Shown here: positions 16,820 to 27,425 of the stretch, one piece after another | Position numbering within the stretch: position 1 is the first letter of the stretch | Layout: each line of letters opens with the position of its first letter | Source: Callorhinus ursinus | Taxonomy: Eukaryota; Chordata; Mammalia; Carnivora; Otariidae | Length of the DNA stretch: 64,000 nucleotides | Assembly (NCBI RefSeq): GCF_003265705.1 | Contig: NW_020313168.1 | Span: forward strand, 6,012,328 to 6,076,327 | Reading direction: 5' to 3' | Position numbers and translations under genes: made by a program | Notes under the pieces: generated by a model | Told to the model about the DNA's origin: nothing | What the model saw: only the letters and a program-made list of their open reading frames with translations | The model's database searches: none

Positions 16820-17003
16820 ATGTTAGAGAGGGAGTATAAGCGGGGGCAGGGGGGCATTCAGGGCAGAGGGAGAGAGAGAATCTTAAGCAGGCTGTATGCT
16901 CAGCGTGGAACCCGATGCAGGGCTCGATCTCAAGACCCTGAAATCATGACCAGAGCCAAAAGCAAGAGTCAGACACTTAACTGACTGAGCCACACAGGCA
17001 CAC
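16820..17003 (-). repeat. Carnivore SINE with expanded tail
   Basis: Body starts TGTTAGAGAGGGAGTATAAG, head at right reads ACTGAGCCACACAGGCACAC. The tail is the (TTTTA)n at 16751. Confidence 0.85.
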
Positions 17004-17205
17004 ACACCCCCGCCACAGAATTAATTTAATAAGCAAGTGACTGTGTCTAAGAGATGCAGGGCGAAATGAGATGCTTGATGACTGGTCATGAAATCTGGCT
17101 ATCTCTGTGCCAAAATCTGATTTGCACAAAATTCTAAACATTTTTTTTAGTTCAAAACATTTTGTTCTGAGTAAGGGATACAAGTTCTTTTACAAATGCT
17201 TTTTG

Positions 17206-17403
17206 AGGGTGCCTGGGTGGCTCAGTCGTTAAGCGTCTGCCTTCAGGTCAGGTCGTGATCCCAGGGTCCTGGGACCGAGCCCCGCATCGGGCTCCCTGCT
17301 TCGCAGGAAGCCTGCTTCTCCCACTCCCACTCCCCCTGCTTGTGTTCCCTCTCTCGCTGTGTCTGTCTCTGTCAAATAAATAAAATCTTTAAAAAAAAAA
17401 AAA
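17206..17403 (+). repeat. Carnivore SINE, full length
   Basis: Head GGGTGCCTGGGTGGCTCAG, tail AAATAAATAAAATCTTT plus A-run. Confidence 0.92.
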
Positions 17404-17518
17404 GAGTCTGACTCTTGATCTCAGCTCAGGTCTTGATCTCAGGGTCGTGAGTTCAGGCCCTGAGTTGGGCTCCATGCTAGGCATGGAGCCTACTTAAAAA
17501 AAAAAAAAAAAAAAAAAA
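17404..17518 (+). repeat. 5'-truncated carnivore SINE
   Basis: Starts GAGTCTGACTCTTGATCTCA without the usual head, ends in a run of about 25 A. Directly follows the previous SINE. Confidence 0.8.
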
Positions 17519-17687
17519 TAGAACTACGTTCTGATCCAGCAACCCTCCTTCTGGGTATTTATCCAAAATAATTGAAATCAGGATCCTCAAAGAGATATTA
17601 GCACCCCCATGTTCATTGCAGCACTAATCACAATAGCCAAGATGTAGGAACAACCTAAACATCCATCAAGAGATGAATGGACTGAGC

Positions 17688-17896
17688 GGGGCGCCTGGGT
17701 GGCTCAGTTGGTTGGGTGACTGCCTTCGGCTCAGGTCTTGATCCTGGAGTCCCGGAATCGAGTCCCGCATCGGGCTTCCTGCTCGGCAGGGAGTCTGCTT
17801 CTCCCTCTGACCCTCTTCCCTCTCGTGCTTTCTATCTCTCATTCTCTCTCTCTCTCTCAAATAAATAAATAAAATCTTTAAAAAAAAAACATATCT
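17688..17896 (+). repeat. Carnivore SINE inside L1
   Basis: Head GGGGCGCCTGGGTGGCTCAG. Flanked by ATGAATGGACTGAGC at both ends (17673 and 17897 region). Confidence 0.92.
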
Positions 17897-17911
17897 ATGA
17901 ATGGACTGAGC

Positions 17912-18096
17912 GTGGGTGGCTCAGTCGTTAAGTGTCTGCCTTCGGCTCAGGTCATGGTCCCAGGGTCCTGGGATTGAGCCCCACATTGGGCTCCCTGCTC
18001 CGCCGGAAGCCTGCTTCTCCCTCTCCCCCTGCTTGTGTTCCTGCTCTCTCTGTGTCTCTCTCTGTCAAATAAATAAATAAAATCTTTAAAAAAAAA
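17912..18096 (+). repeat. Carnivore SINE lacking its first bases
   Basis: Starts GTGGGTGGCTCAG-like without GGGGCGCC. ATGAATGGA recurs at its 3' side, where the L1 sequence resumes. Confidence 0.9.
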
Positions 18097-18117
18097 GATG
18101 AATGGATAAAGGATATC

Positions 18118-18143
18118 ACACACACACACACACACACACACAC
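18118..18143. repeat. (CA)n microsatellite
   Basis: About 13 CA units within the L1 3' end. Confidence 0.95.
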
Positions 18144-18489
18144 TGGAATACTATTCATTCTTAAAAAAAGAAATTCTGCAATACGGGGTCAACGTGAGTG
18201 AACACTGAGGACATTATGCTCAGTGAAACGAGCCAGTTACAGGAGGACAAATACTGCCTGACCCTACTCACATGAGTCTAAAGTAGTCAAGTTCATAGAA
18301 TCAAAGACTAAAATGGTGGTTAATCAGCACGCATTAGGTTTCAGTTAAGCAAGATGAAGAAGTTCTAGAGATCTGCTGTGCAACATGGGACCTACAGTCA
18401 ACAATAACGTATTGTACACATGAAAATTTAAGAGGGTAGATCTCATGCTAAGTGTTCTTACCACAATAAAATAAAAAAAGAAATGAACA

Positions 18490-18595
18490 GGGGTGCCTGG
18501 CTGGTTCAGTCAGTAGGGCACGTGACTCTTGATCTCAGGGTCATGAGTTCAAGCCCCATATTGGGAATGGAGCTTACCTAATTAAAAAAAAAAAG
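18490..18595 (+). repeat. Short tRNA-Lys-like SINE
   Basis: GGGTGCCTGGCTGGTTCAGT head, GGTCATGAGTTCAAGCCCCA B-box region, short A tail. Confidence 0.85.
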
Positions 18596-18602
18596 GGGGG
18601 AT

Positions 18603-18800
18603 GGGCGCCTGGGTGGCTCAGTTGGTTAAGCGACTGCCTTCGGCTCAGGTCATGATCCCGGAGTCCTGGGATCGAGTCCCGCATCGGGCTCCCTGCTCAG
18701 CAGGGAGTCTGCTTCTCCCTCTGACCTTCTCCCCTCTCGTGCTGTTTCTCTCTCTCTCTCTCAAATAAATAAATAAAATCTTAAAAAAAAAATAAAAAAA
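18603..18800 (+). repeat. Carnivore SINE, full length
   Basis: Head GGGCGCCTGGGTGGCTCAGT, tail AAATAAATAAATAAAATCTT and A-rich run. Confidence 0.92.
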
Positions 18801-20430
18801 AGAAAGGGAAAAAAGAAAAGAAAGAAACATTGTTGGCTATAAGAGCTGGTTCTTACTTCTTCCTTGTACGGTCGTCCTGTTTTCAGTGCCGTGAGGACCA
18901 GACCAATGACAACATTGTCTTCCTGCTCTCCAGCTGCACCCCTTACCCTAAGAGGTGAAAACAAGGGGCAAATGCGTTTAAAAAATATTACTGTGTTTCC
19001 CCCAAACGCTTGCTGCCTTTCCTGGCCTGGCAAGCTGGCCTGAACTCCGGCAAAAAATGGCTGAGCTTCTCTCCCAACCTTCCACGCTCTGTGACTCCCA
19101 AGGTAGCTGGATGTGGTGGGAAGAGTTTGAAGTCTGTCTCAGCTCGGGGCTGCTATAACAAAATACCAGACACTGAGGAGTCCGAGATCACAATGCTGGC
19201 AGATTCAGTTCTTGGTAAGGCTGTCTTCCTGGCTTGAGACGCTGCCACCCTGCTACCTCCTCACAAGGTGGAAAGAGAGATCTGGTTATAAAGGCACTAA
19301 TCCCTCATGAGGGCCCTGGTCCCATAACCTCATCTAGATCTAATTCTCCCAGACGGCCCACTTCCTCATACCATCGCACCGGGGGTTAGGGCTTCAACAT
19401 CTGGATTTGGCAGGGTTGGGGGGGCACCCACATTCAGTCGATGGCAAAGTTTGTAGTCCTAGCTCTGGACAGTTGTGTAACCTTGGGTGAATTACCCAAC
19501 GCCCCTGACCTCGTTTCCTCATCAATATGTTGGAAGATGGTGTCTGCCTCCTAGGTTTTGGGGAGAAGTGAGTAATATATACAACGTCAAGCATGAGGCT
19601 GGAAATATGGTATTTGCTCAATATCTCTTTTTCTCTGTCCATCTGTGGTGGAGGCTGGCTATCTGCCATTTTATCCTCTTCACTTCCGCTATAGTAACAG
19701 GATGCTCAATTTGTATCTTGTACATGACTAGCCAGAATAAAGACCATTTGGCTCGGCCACTCTAGCTTTTAGGTGTGGCCCCGTGACTAAGTTCTTGTCA
19801 ATAGGATTCAAGTGAAAGTCTCATGCAGCAACTCCAGGTAACCTCCCAGAATCCCCTTCTTCAGTCCTTCCTCCATCCTCTTGCTGGAATTCCAGCTGCA
19901 GCCTTGGGTCAGACAGTGAAGGCCACACCTAGGATGTTGGCGTGGTGAACTAGGAGTCTGTGCCCCTGGGAAGTTTGTGAAGACAGCTGCCAAACCAGCC
20001 CTGGACAGCCTACACCGGACTTTGATGAATTTAACCACTGTTACTGGCGGGCTCTGTCACTTTCCTTGTGGCTGAATCTAATCCTGATACCCTGCCATTC
20101 ATGCATGCCTACCAAGGGCTCATTCCCCACATTCCCTGGCATCTCCTTTTTCTCCAGAGTTCAAGGGCGAGGTAGGGGGGGTGGGGGGGGGAGCGGCGTG
20201 GCCGGGACACACCAAAGGTGAGCAAAAAAAAAAAAAAAGTCATCCAAAGATGCCCCACAGTCTCTCCCCATTCAACTCTCCTGCGTGTATAATTCCCCTC
20301 CACACCCACATTCCCCTGTCTATAAATACTTTCTGAAGGCTGTGGAAGAGGGAAATCATTTCATTCTGAGCCAGAGCAGGGTACTATTTCTTCCATCCCT
20401 GCATTCCACAGTATCAACTACTGAGCATTT
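18801..20430. other. Intergenic with ancient repeats
   Basis: An unassigned old interspersed repeat near 19140-19445 (GGGCTGCTATAACAAAATAC, AAAGGCACTAATCCCTCATG) and a MIR near 19445-19625 (TTGTGTAACCTTGGGTGAAT, CCTCGTTTCCTCATC). No gene seen. Confidence 0.55.
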
Positions 20431-20437
20431 TGTTTTC

Positions 20438-20630
20438 TTTTTTTTTTAAGGTTTTATTTATTTGACAGAGAGAGACACAGCGAGAGAGGGAACACAAGCA
20501 GGGGGAGTGGGAGAGGGAGAAGCAGGTTTCCCACCGAGCAGGGAGCCCATGCGGGGCTCGATCCCAGGGCCCTAGGATCATGACCTGAGCCGAAGGCAGA
20601 CGCTTAATGACTGAGCCACCCAGGCGCCCC
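20438..20630 (-). repeat. Carnivore SINE
   Basis: TTTTTTTTAAGGTTTTATTT at left, CTGAGCCACCCAGGCGCCCC at right. Confidence 0.92.
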
Positions 20631-20797
20631 AAAAAATAAATTTTAAAAAGAAAACAAGGGGCTCCCTGCTCTGTGGGAAGCCTCCTTCTCCCTCTCCCAC
20701 TCCCCCTGCTTGTGTTCCCTCTCTCGCTGTGTCTCTCTCTCTGTCAAATAAAGAAATAAATAAAATCTTAAAAAAAATTAAAAAAATAAATGAAGTT

Positions 20798-20900
20798 TAT
20801 TTTTTTTTTTAGTAATCTTTATACCCAACATGGGGCTTGAACTCTGATGACCCCAAGATTAAGGGTCACATACTCTACTGACTGATCCAGGCAGGCGCCC
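20798..20900 (-). repeat. Short tRNA-Lys-like SINE
   Basis: TTTTTTAGTAATCTTTATAC, GGGGCTTGAACTCTGATGAC, head GCAGGCGCCCC directly against the right 16-bp duplication. Confidence 0.85.
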
Positions 20901-21149
20901 CAACTACTGAGCATTTGAACATGGATCTGTGCCAGGTACTGGAGACAGAGAGAATGGGAAGGTCACCAAACACCAACCTTCAGGGAGCACAAAACATATG
21001 GAGGAAGCCGACCAATGATCTTTCTCAGGACAGAGGTGGGAGCAAGTGGAGGGGAGGGAAACACAGACTCAGGTGGGGTCAGGAAAGCCTTCAGAGAGAG
21101 GCTGAGGGAAAAAACAGAAAATTGTATATGCAAAAGCACATGACATCTC

Positions 21150-21353
21150 AGGCACCTGGGTAACTCGGTTGAGTGTTTGACTCTTGATTTCAGCTCAGGT
21201 CATGATCTCGGGGTCCTGGGATGGAGCCCTGCATCGGGCCTCATGCTCAGTGGGGAGTCCGCTTGAGGATTCTCTCTCCTTCTCGCTCTGCCCCTCTCCC
21301 CACTTGCATTCTCTCTCTCTCTCTCTGAAATAAATAAATCTTAAAAAAAAAAA
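21150..21353 (+). repeat. Carnivore SINE, older subtype
   Basis: GGCACCTGGGTAACTCGGTT head, GCTTGAGGATTCTCTCTCCT body, AAATAAATAAATCTTAAAA tail. Confidence 0.88.
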
Positions 21354-21607
21354 GCACAGGACACCAAAAAAATAGAAAATAAGTATTAACAAGAATGTGG
21401 AGGCATTGGAACCCTCATACATGGCTGGTGTGTATGTGGAATTGCTGTGGAAACCAGTTTGGTGATTCCTAAAAAAGAATTAAACATAGAATTACCATAT
21501 AATCCAACAATTCTGCTTCTAGGGATGCACCTGAAAGAGTTGAAAGTAAGGATTCAAGAGCCAATGTTTGTTGCAGCATTATTCACAATAGCCAAAAAGT
21601 GGAAACA

Positions 21608-22033
21608 GGGGCGCCTGGGTGGCTCAGTCAGTTAAGCATCTGCCTTCGGCTCGGGTCATGATCCCAGGGTCCTGAGATGGAGCCCCGCATCGGGCTCCCT
21701 GCTCAGCGGGGAGTCTGCTTCTCCCTCTGCCCGCCACTCCCCCGGCTTATACACTCTCTCTCTCTCTCTCTCTCTGACATATAAATAAAACCTTTTATTG
21801 ATTTATTTAATTTTTTTAAAGATTTTATTTATTTATTTATTTGACAGAGAGAGAGACAGCGAGAGCAGGAACACAAGCAGGGGGAGTGGGAGAGGGAGAA
21901 GCAGGCTTCCCGCTGAGCAGGGAGCCCGATGTGGGGCTCAATCCCAGGACCCTGGGATCATGACCTGAGCCGAAGGCAGACGCTTAACGACTGAGCCGCC
22001 CAGGCGCCCAAATAAAATCTTTAAAAAAAAAAA
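21608..22033 (+). repeat. Carnivore SINE with a minus-strand SINE in its tail
   Basis: Plus-strand head at 21608. Its AT-rich tail is split by a minus-strand copy at 21800-22009 and resumes as AAATAAAATCTTTAAAAA. Confidence 0.92.
21800..22009 (-). repeat. Carnivore SINE nested in a SINE tail
   Basis: TTTTTTAAAGATTTTATTTA left end, ACTGAGCCGCCCAGGCGCCC right end. Confidence 0.92.
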
Positions 22034-22160
22034 TGGAAAGAATTCAAATGTCCATCAAAAGATGAATGCATAAACCAAATGTGGTATATACATGCAAATG
22101 GAATTTTATTCAGCCATATAAAAGAATGAAGTTCTGATTCATGCTATAATTGAGATGAAC

Positions 22161-22421
22161 CTTTTTTTTTTTAAGATGTATTTATTGGGCACCTGGTTGG
22201 TTCAGTTGGTTGGGCATCTGACTGTTGATTTTGGCTTGGGTCGTGGTCTTGGGGTGATGAGATTGAGCCCCGTGTCAGCTCTGTCTTCAGTGAGAAGCCT
22301 GCTTCTCTCCCTCTCCTTCTCCCTCTCCCTCTGCCCCTCCCCCTGCTCTCTCTCTCTCACTCAAATAAATAAATCTTTCTTTTTAAAAGACGCTTAACCC
22401 ACTGAGCCACCCAGGCGCCCC
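22161..22421. repeat. Minus-strand SINE ends around a plus-strand SINE
   Basis: Poly-T and AAGATGTATTTATT at 22161-22186, a plus-strand SINE at 22187-22388, then only the minus head ACTGAGCCACCCAGGCGCCC to 22421. The middle of the minus copy is missing. Confidence 0.8.
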
Positions 22422-22424
22422 CAT

Positions 22425-22700
22425 TTTCAACCATTTTTAAGTGTAGAATTCAGTGGCATTCGTTTCATTTGCAATGTTGTACAACCATCACTATTTCTAA
22501 AATGTTTGTCATCACTCGAAACAGAAACTCTGTATCCATTACACAATAATTCCCTCCTCCTGCTTGCTGGCCCTTGGGTAACCCCTAATCTACTTTCCAT
22601 ATCTATTCTAGATACTTCATGTAAGTAGAACCATACAATATTTGTCCTTTTGTGTCTGGTTTCTTTCACTTAGCAGAATGTTTTCAAGGTTCATCTACCT
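22425..22700 (-). repeat. L1 3' end
   Basis: CCATTTTTAAGTGTAGAATT, CAATGTTGTACAACCATCAC, TTTGTGTCTGGTTTCTTTCA: antisense L1 3' end, resuming at about 23760 after the SINE cluster. Confidence 0.85.
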
Positions 22701-22704
22701 TGTA

Positions 22705-22875
22705 GGGGCACCTGGGTGGCTCAGTTAAGCCTCTGAACTCTTGATTTCCGCTCAGGTCATGAGGTGGTGAGATCAAGCCCACGCTCAGCGGGGAGTCTGC
22801 TTCTCCCTCTCCTTCTGCCTCTCCCCTTGCTCATGCTCTCTCACTCTCAAATACATAAATAAAATCTTTTTTTTT
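22705..22875 (+). repeat. Carnivore SINE
   Basis: GGGGCACCTGGGTGGCTCAG head with an internal deletion after it; tail AAATACATAAATAAAATC. Confidence 0.88.
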
Positions 22876-22886
22876 TAAATGGTTGA

Positions 22887-23088
22887 GGGGTGCCTGGGTG
22901 GCTCAGTCGTTAAGTGTCTGCCTTCGGCTCGGGTCATGATCCCAGGGTCCTGGGATCAAGCCCCGCATCGGGCTCCCTGCTCAGCGGGAAGCCTGCTTCT
23001 CCCTCTCCCCCACTCCCCCTGCTCATGTTTCTGCTCTTCCTGTCTCTCTCTGTCAAATAAATAAATAAAATCTTTAAAAAAAAAAAAG
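22887..23088 (+). repeat. Carnivore SINE, full length
   Basis: GGGGTGCCTGGGTGGCTCAG head, AAATAAATAAATAAAATC tail. Confidence 0.92.
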
Positions 23089-23097
23089 GTTGAAAAT

Positions 23098-23203
23098 GGG
23101 GAGCCTGTCTGGCTTAGTCGGTAGAGCACGTGAGTCTTGATCTCAGGGTTGTGAATTCAAGCCCCATGTTGGGTGTAGAGATTACTTAAAAATAAAATCT
23201 TCT
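23098..23203 (+). repeat. Short tRNA-Lys-like SINE
   Basis: GGGGAGCCTGTCTGGCTTAG head and GTCGGTAGAGCACGTGAGTC A/anticodon region. The closest of this class here to a tRNA-Lys fold. Confidence 0.85.
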
Positions 23204-23216
23204 AAAAAATGGTCGA

Positions 23217-23246
23217 GTGCTCGCTTCGGCAGCACATATACTAAAA
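23217..23246 (+). ncRNA. U6 snRNA 5' fragment (retroposed, non-functional)
   Basis: The first 30 nt of U6 (GTGCTCGCTTCGGCAGCACA onward, through ATACTAAAA) are present with no mismatch to the U6 5' end as I know it. The rest of U6, including the ACAGAGA box, is absent. AAAAAATGGTCGA (23204-23216) and AAAAAATGGTTGA (23245-23257) flank it, so it behaves as a truncated retroposed copy. No U6 promoter elements are seen upstream. Confidence 0.85.
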
Positions 23247-23550
23247 AAAATGGTTGAAATGGCAAATTACACACACACACATAAAAACAAAGGATGTTGA
23301 ATTCTAGAAGGAGCAAACATGCCCACCAGATCAAGGGCAGGGCATTGCAGAGGAATGGCTACTGCCGAGGCTGGAGGCCGAGGGGCAGGATCACATGATT
23401 TTCTCTTATAGGATCAGGACTGTTCGGGTTTCCACGGTGGTTTCTATCTTACCACTTTATCTTCTTCCACTCCAAGCTCTGGATAACCTAATTCTGCTCT
23501 CAGAAAGTTTGGATGAATAGAGTAGAATGTAACAAAAGACATGGGTGTTT

Positions 23551-23743
23551 TTTTTGTTTTCTTGAATAATTTATTTATTTATTTGTCAGAGAGAGAGAGT
23601 ACAAGCAGGAGGAGCAGCAGGCCGAGGGAGAAGCAGGCTCCTCTCTGAGCAGGGAGCCCGACGTGGGACTCGATCCCAGGACCCTGGGATCATGACCTGA
23701 GCTGAAGGCAGAGGCTTGACCAACTGAGCCACCCAGGCTTCCC
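23551..23743 (-). repeat. Carnivore SINE with clear target duplication
   Basis: GACATGGGTGTTT at 23538 and 23744. TTATTTATTTATTTGTCAGA left, CCACCCAGGCTTCCC right. Confidence 0.93.
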
Positions 23744-23756
23744 GACATGGGTGTTT

Positions 23757-24310
23757 TTGAGACATGCGTCTTGTGGTGTGTTTCATTCTTTCCCTTTTAT
23801 CACCAAATAGCAGTCCATGGTGTGGATGGATTACATCCTATGCATTCTGTTGATGGACATCTCAGAGCTTTCCAGTCTGGGCTGCACTGAACATTCTTAC
23901 ACAATCTTTTTGTAAACATGTTTTCATTTCTCTTGGATAAACCTAGAAGTGGGATTGTTGGTCACAGGTGTATAGATGTTTAACTTAATAAGAAACTGCC
24001 TGACCTCTTCTCATGTGTTTGTACCATTTCATAATCACGCCGGCGCTGTGTGGGAGTTCCTGTTGCTCCACAGCTTTGCTAACATTTGGTATCATCGGTC
24101 TTTTAAATTTCAGCCATTCTGGTGGATGTGTGATGGTATTTCATTACAGTTTTAATTTGCACTTCCTTTTGGCTAATGATGTTGAGTGCTTATTTGCTTG
24201 CTTATTACCCATTTGTATCTTTCTTTATAAAATGTCTGTTCAACTCTCATGCCTAATTTGCTTATTGGGTTGTTTATCTTTTTATTATCAACTTTACATC
24301 CAAGTTTGAC
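23757..24310 (-). repeat. L1 3' end, continuation
   Basis: TGTTGATGGACATCTCAGAG, TGGATAAACCTAGAAGTGGG, TTTGCTAACATTTGGTATCA and CACTTCCTTTTGGCTAATGA follow antisense L1 order. Confidence 0.8.
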
Positions 24311-25022
24311 GTTTCCAGAAGCAGTCATCCTTGAGTCTGGTGAGATCGGAAGTCGTGGGGGAAGAAGAGGTGGTGTGCAGTTGACCTGGGGCACGCCAGC
24401 CCTTCCTTCGTGATAGAGCTGCACACACTCTCCCTCTGAGCACCGGCTGGTGAGTAAAGACTGGCTTCCCACGGACACCCCAGGAAACACCTTCTCAGGG
24501 GAGCTCAGAAATGGGTGACAGGTGAGGAGGTGTTGTCACCCACGAAGGTGGATGATCTTGTCAAAGAGAACCAAATGCTGAAAACCAGAAAGCCGGAAGC
24601 CCAGAGACCTCTCCAGCAAACTTGGAAAGCTTTCTCTTTGGGCTGACATTGACATTCCTGATAACCTCTTGACGTTTGGCTCTACTGAGAAGAGCAGCAG
24701 AAGAAAGTTGAAATACATAAGAAATGAGCTGTTGAAAGTTACTGGACAGTGAATCCTCTTTCTTTCTTTTTTTTTCCCCCTCACCCTTTGGTTAGTTTAC
24801 CAGTGTTTGAGTCATTTGCTGAGTAAATCTGAAAGGACAGAAAAGGGAACTGGATCAGACGTGTCTCTATCTTTGGCTCCATGTACGCTCTCAGAGGTTC
24901 CTCAGAACCCTCTTGACAGTTGTAGCTTTTTCATGATTTTCTCAAACTTAACAGCCGCAAAGTTTAAAAAATAAGCAAGTAAAAATGATGGAAACTTACA
25001 TGCACACAAAAACCCACATGCA
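24311..25022. other. Intergenic, no gene seen
   Basis: Unique-looking sequence with no recognised element. Confidence 0.5.
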
Positions 25023-25217
25023 GGGCGCCTGGGTGGCTCAGTTGGTTGGACGACTGCCTTCGGCTCAGGTCATGATCCTGGAGTCCCGGGATCGAGTCCC
25101 ACATCGGGCTCCCTCCTCGGCAGGGAGTCTGCTTCTCCCTCTGACCCTCTTCCCTCTCGTGCTCTCTATCTCTCATTCTCTCTCTCTCAAATAAATAAAT
25201 AAAATCTTAAAAAAAAA
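25023..25217 (+). repeat. Carnivore SINE, full length
   Basis: GGGCGCCTGGGTGGCTCAGT head. CCACATGCA lies before it and CCCACATGCAG after the A tail. Confidence 0.92.
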
Positions 25218-25560
25218 CCCCACATGCAGATATTTCCAGAAGCTTTATCCATAATCACTGAAATGTGGAAGCAACCAAGATGTCCTTCAGTAGGTGAATG
25301 TGTGATACATCCAGACAGTGGACAATTACTTAGTGCTAAAAAGAAGTGAGCTATCACGCCACAGAGAGATATGAAGGGACCTTAGATACATATTTCTTTT
25401 TTTTTTTTTTACTTTAGATACCTATTTCTAAGTGAAAGAAAGTCATCTCCAAAAGGGAAGAAATTTGGATTTGTTCATTGCTATATCCCTAGCATCTAAA
25501 ACAGTGTCTAGCCATGCAGACCTTCAATAAATATTTGATGGAAAAAAATGATGGGACATA
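25218..25560 (+). repeat. L1 fragment followed by L2 3' tail
   Basis: ATAATCACTGAAATGTGGAA and ATGTCCTTCAGTAGGTGAAT (L1-type), then CTATATCCCTAGCATCTAAA and CCTTCAATAAATATTTGATG (L2-type ending). Confidence 0.6.
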
Positions 25561-25639
25561 GAGGTGCTTCATCTCATCCTGAGTCATAAGAAAGAGGAAA
25601 GAAACAAGGGGAGCCTAGGATGATCAGCTAAGATGTGTA

Positions 25640-25802
25640 CCCCTAATTCAGTGTCCATCCAAATGTGGGCCACCAACCAAAATGCTTATTCCTGGGCCCG
25701 CATGCTAGACCTGCTTGATCAGGATGAGTGTCCCTATGGAGGGGTATCTGCATTTTTAAATAAGCGTCCCAGATGATTAGCTGAAGTTGAGAACCTTTGG
25801 AT
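25640..25802. repeat. MER5-like relic
   Basis: Ends in AGTTGAGAACCTTTGGATG and contains AATGCTTATTCCTGGGCCCG, as in MER5A-type DNA transposons. Confidence 0.6.
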
Positions 25803-26570
25803 GCCCACTAAAAATGTAGATATTTTAGACCTTTGGAGGTATAGAGGCAGCAAAGCTTGGACACCCTGTAGTCCAAAGCCTCCATCTTCATAGGTGGAGA
25901 ACCTGCAATCCAGAGAATGGAGTGCCTTGCCACAGAACCAGAGCAAGTCACCTCCTGGCTCTCAGGCCTCTTCCAGATGGCATGGCTGACCAGCCCCCTC
26001 GGGCAGTAAGAGTCTCTTTCACCTGTGATTGAAAAGATTATCGGTGAGGGAGCTGATAAATACCAACTCTATTTGGTCAAGGCCAAGGAGGTATTTACTT
26101 CCTCTGAGGAGGCAGGGGAAGTCCAAAGAAGCTTTTAATAGGTCTCTTTAGGGTAAATTTTTGATGAGGTTACAGAAGGATTCACTTCCCCAAGCTGACG
26201 GGAAACGTTTTTCTCTGGTTTCTCTTTTCATGTGATAGGATTTACTTAGTATATTTACCTGAAAATGAAATGACCAGACTTTAAATATGCAAAAACTGGA
26301 GCCAAAGTGGAAGCCCAGGAAAACTGGCACCTGCCACGGATCTCATTCCAGCTGGGCCAGGAATTTGCCATCTGACCTCGAACGACATTGGGCACATGGC
26401 CTAGCCCCTCTGGGCCCTGGCAGGACTAAGTGATATCCATGAGTCTTTCCAGTTCTCATGATCTGTCGTTCCCTGAGTCTCACTCACTCCATGATTAGCC
26501 AGTAGCCAAAGTCCTGCTGGCTTAGCTGTGGAGTGACCATCGGGAGGTCTCTTCTAAAATGTGGGCCTCT
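25803..26570. other. Intergenic, no gene seen
   Basis: No recognisable coding frame or young repeat. Confidence 0.5.
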
Positions 26571-26780
26571 GGGGCGCCTGGGTGTCTCAGTTGGTTAAGC
26601 GTCTGCCTTCAGCTCAGGTCATGATCCCAGGCCCTGGGATCGAGCCCCACATTGGGCTCCCCGCTCAGCGGGAAGCCTGCTTCTCCCTCTCTTACCCCCT
26701 CTGCTTGTGTTCCCTCTCTCACTGTGTCTCTCTGTCAAATAAATAAATTAAATCTTTAAAAATAAATAAATAAAAATAAA
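26571..26780 (+). repeat. Carnivore SINE, full length
   Basis: GGGGCGCCTGGGTGTCTCAG head; AAAATGTGGGC repeated on both sides. Confidence 0.92.
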
Positions 26781-27047
26781 ATGTGGGCTTGTTCTAGTCC
26801 AGAACAAAATAAAACCAAAGATCTCTCAAGCAGAGGAGATTGTGTGGGAGAGGTAGCAGTCAGTCCTCAAAACTGATGAAAATAGAGATATAACACAGAA
26901 GCTGAGTTTTCTTGGGGAAATAAGGCAATGCCCAAGCAAAGAGACAGCGGAGATGAGTGAGGACAAAGTGGGGGACATTTTCAAGAAGGACATAAAGTCA
27001 AATTTCTGTACCTGGTTCTGTCCACTGTGGGCCACCTTAACATTTTT

Positions 27048-27156
27048 TTTCCCTAAGCAGGCTCAACGCGGGGCTTGAACTCACAAACGTGAGATCAAGA
27101 CCTGAGCCGAAATCAAGAGTCGGACGAAGTCAACCAACTGAGCCACCCAGGCACCC
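27048..27156 (-). repeat. SINE fragment with target duplication
   Basis: CCACCTTAACATTTTT before and after. Inside, GGGGCTTGAACTCACAAACG and ACTGAGCCACCCAGGCACCC. Confidence 0.88.
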
Positions 27157-27425
27157 CCACCTTAACATTTTTAACTATCCTTTTCTCATGTGGACAATGC
27201 TTATCAGCACTTAATCAGCTGAATGAAGAGAAGTAGAAGTCAAAATGTTGTGCACGTATGAACAACTGATTTTCAACAAAAGTGCAAAAGCAATCCAGGG
27301 GGAAAAGAATAGACTTTTCAACGAAAATAGTGACTTCTAGGTGCTGAAACAATGAAATACCCAAGTGCAAAAAAAAGGGAGAAAAACTTCAATCCATATC
27401 TCACACATACACAAAAATGAACCCA

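Larger units (their letters stand above)
17519..18480 (+). repeat. L1 3' end, interrupted by two SINEs
   Basis: CTTCTGGGTATTTATCCAAA, CAATAGCCAAGATG, GGAATACTATTCATTC, GAGGACATTATGCTCAGTGA and TTACCACAATAAAATAAA follow mammalian L1M 3' UTR order. SINEs at 17688 and 17912 split it. Confidence 0.85.
20431..20900. repeat. Composite of three SINE pieces with one 16-bp target duplication
   Basis: CAACTACTGAGCATTT at 20415-20430 and again at 20901-20916. Inside are a minus-strand full SINE (to 20630), a plus-strand 5'-truncated SINE (about 20658-20790) and a short minus-strand tRNA-Lys-like SINE (about 20798-20900). Confidence 0.9.
21354..22160 (+). repeat. L1 3' end interrupted by SINEs
   Basis: GAATGTGGAGGCATTGGAAC, CATAGAATTACCATATAATC, CATTATTCACAATAGCC before the SINEs; GTGGTATATACATGCAAATG and TTTATTCAGCCATATAAAAG after them. 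Confidence 0.85.

Noticed and set aside
23098..23203. Possible tRNA-Lys gene
   Set aside because: A and B boxes are recognisable, but the 3' acceptor stem is lost and an A-rich tail follows; it is a tRNA-derived SINE.
23217..23246. Functional U6 snRNA gene
   Set aside because: Only the first 30 nt exist; no ACAGAGA box, internal stem-loop or upstream PSE/TATA.
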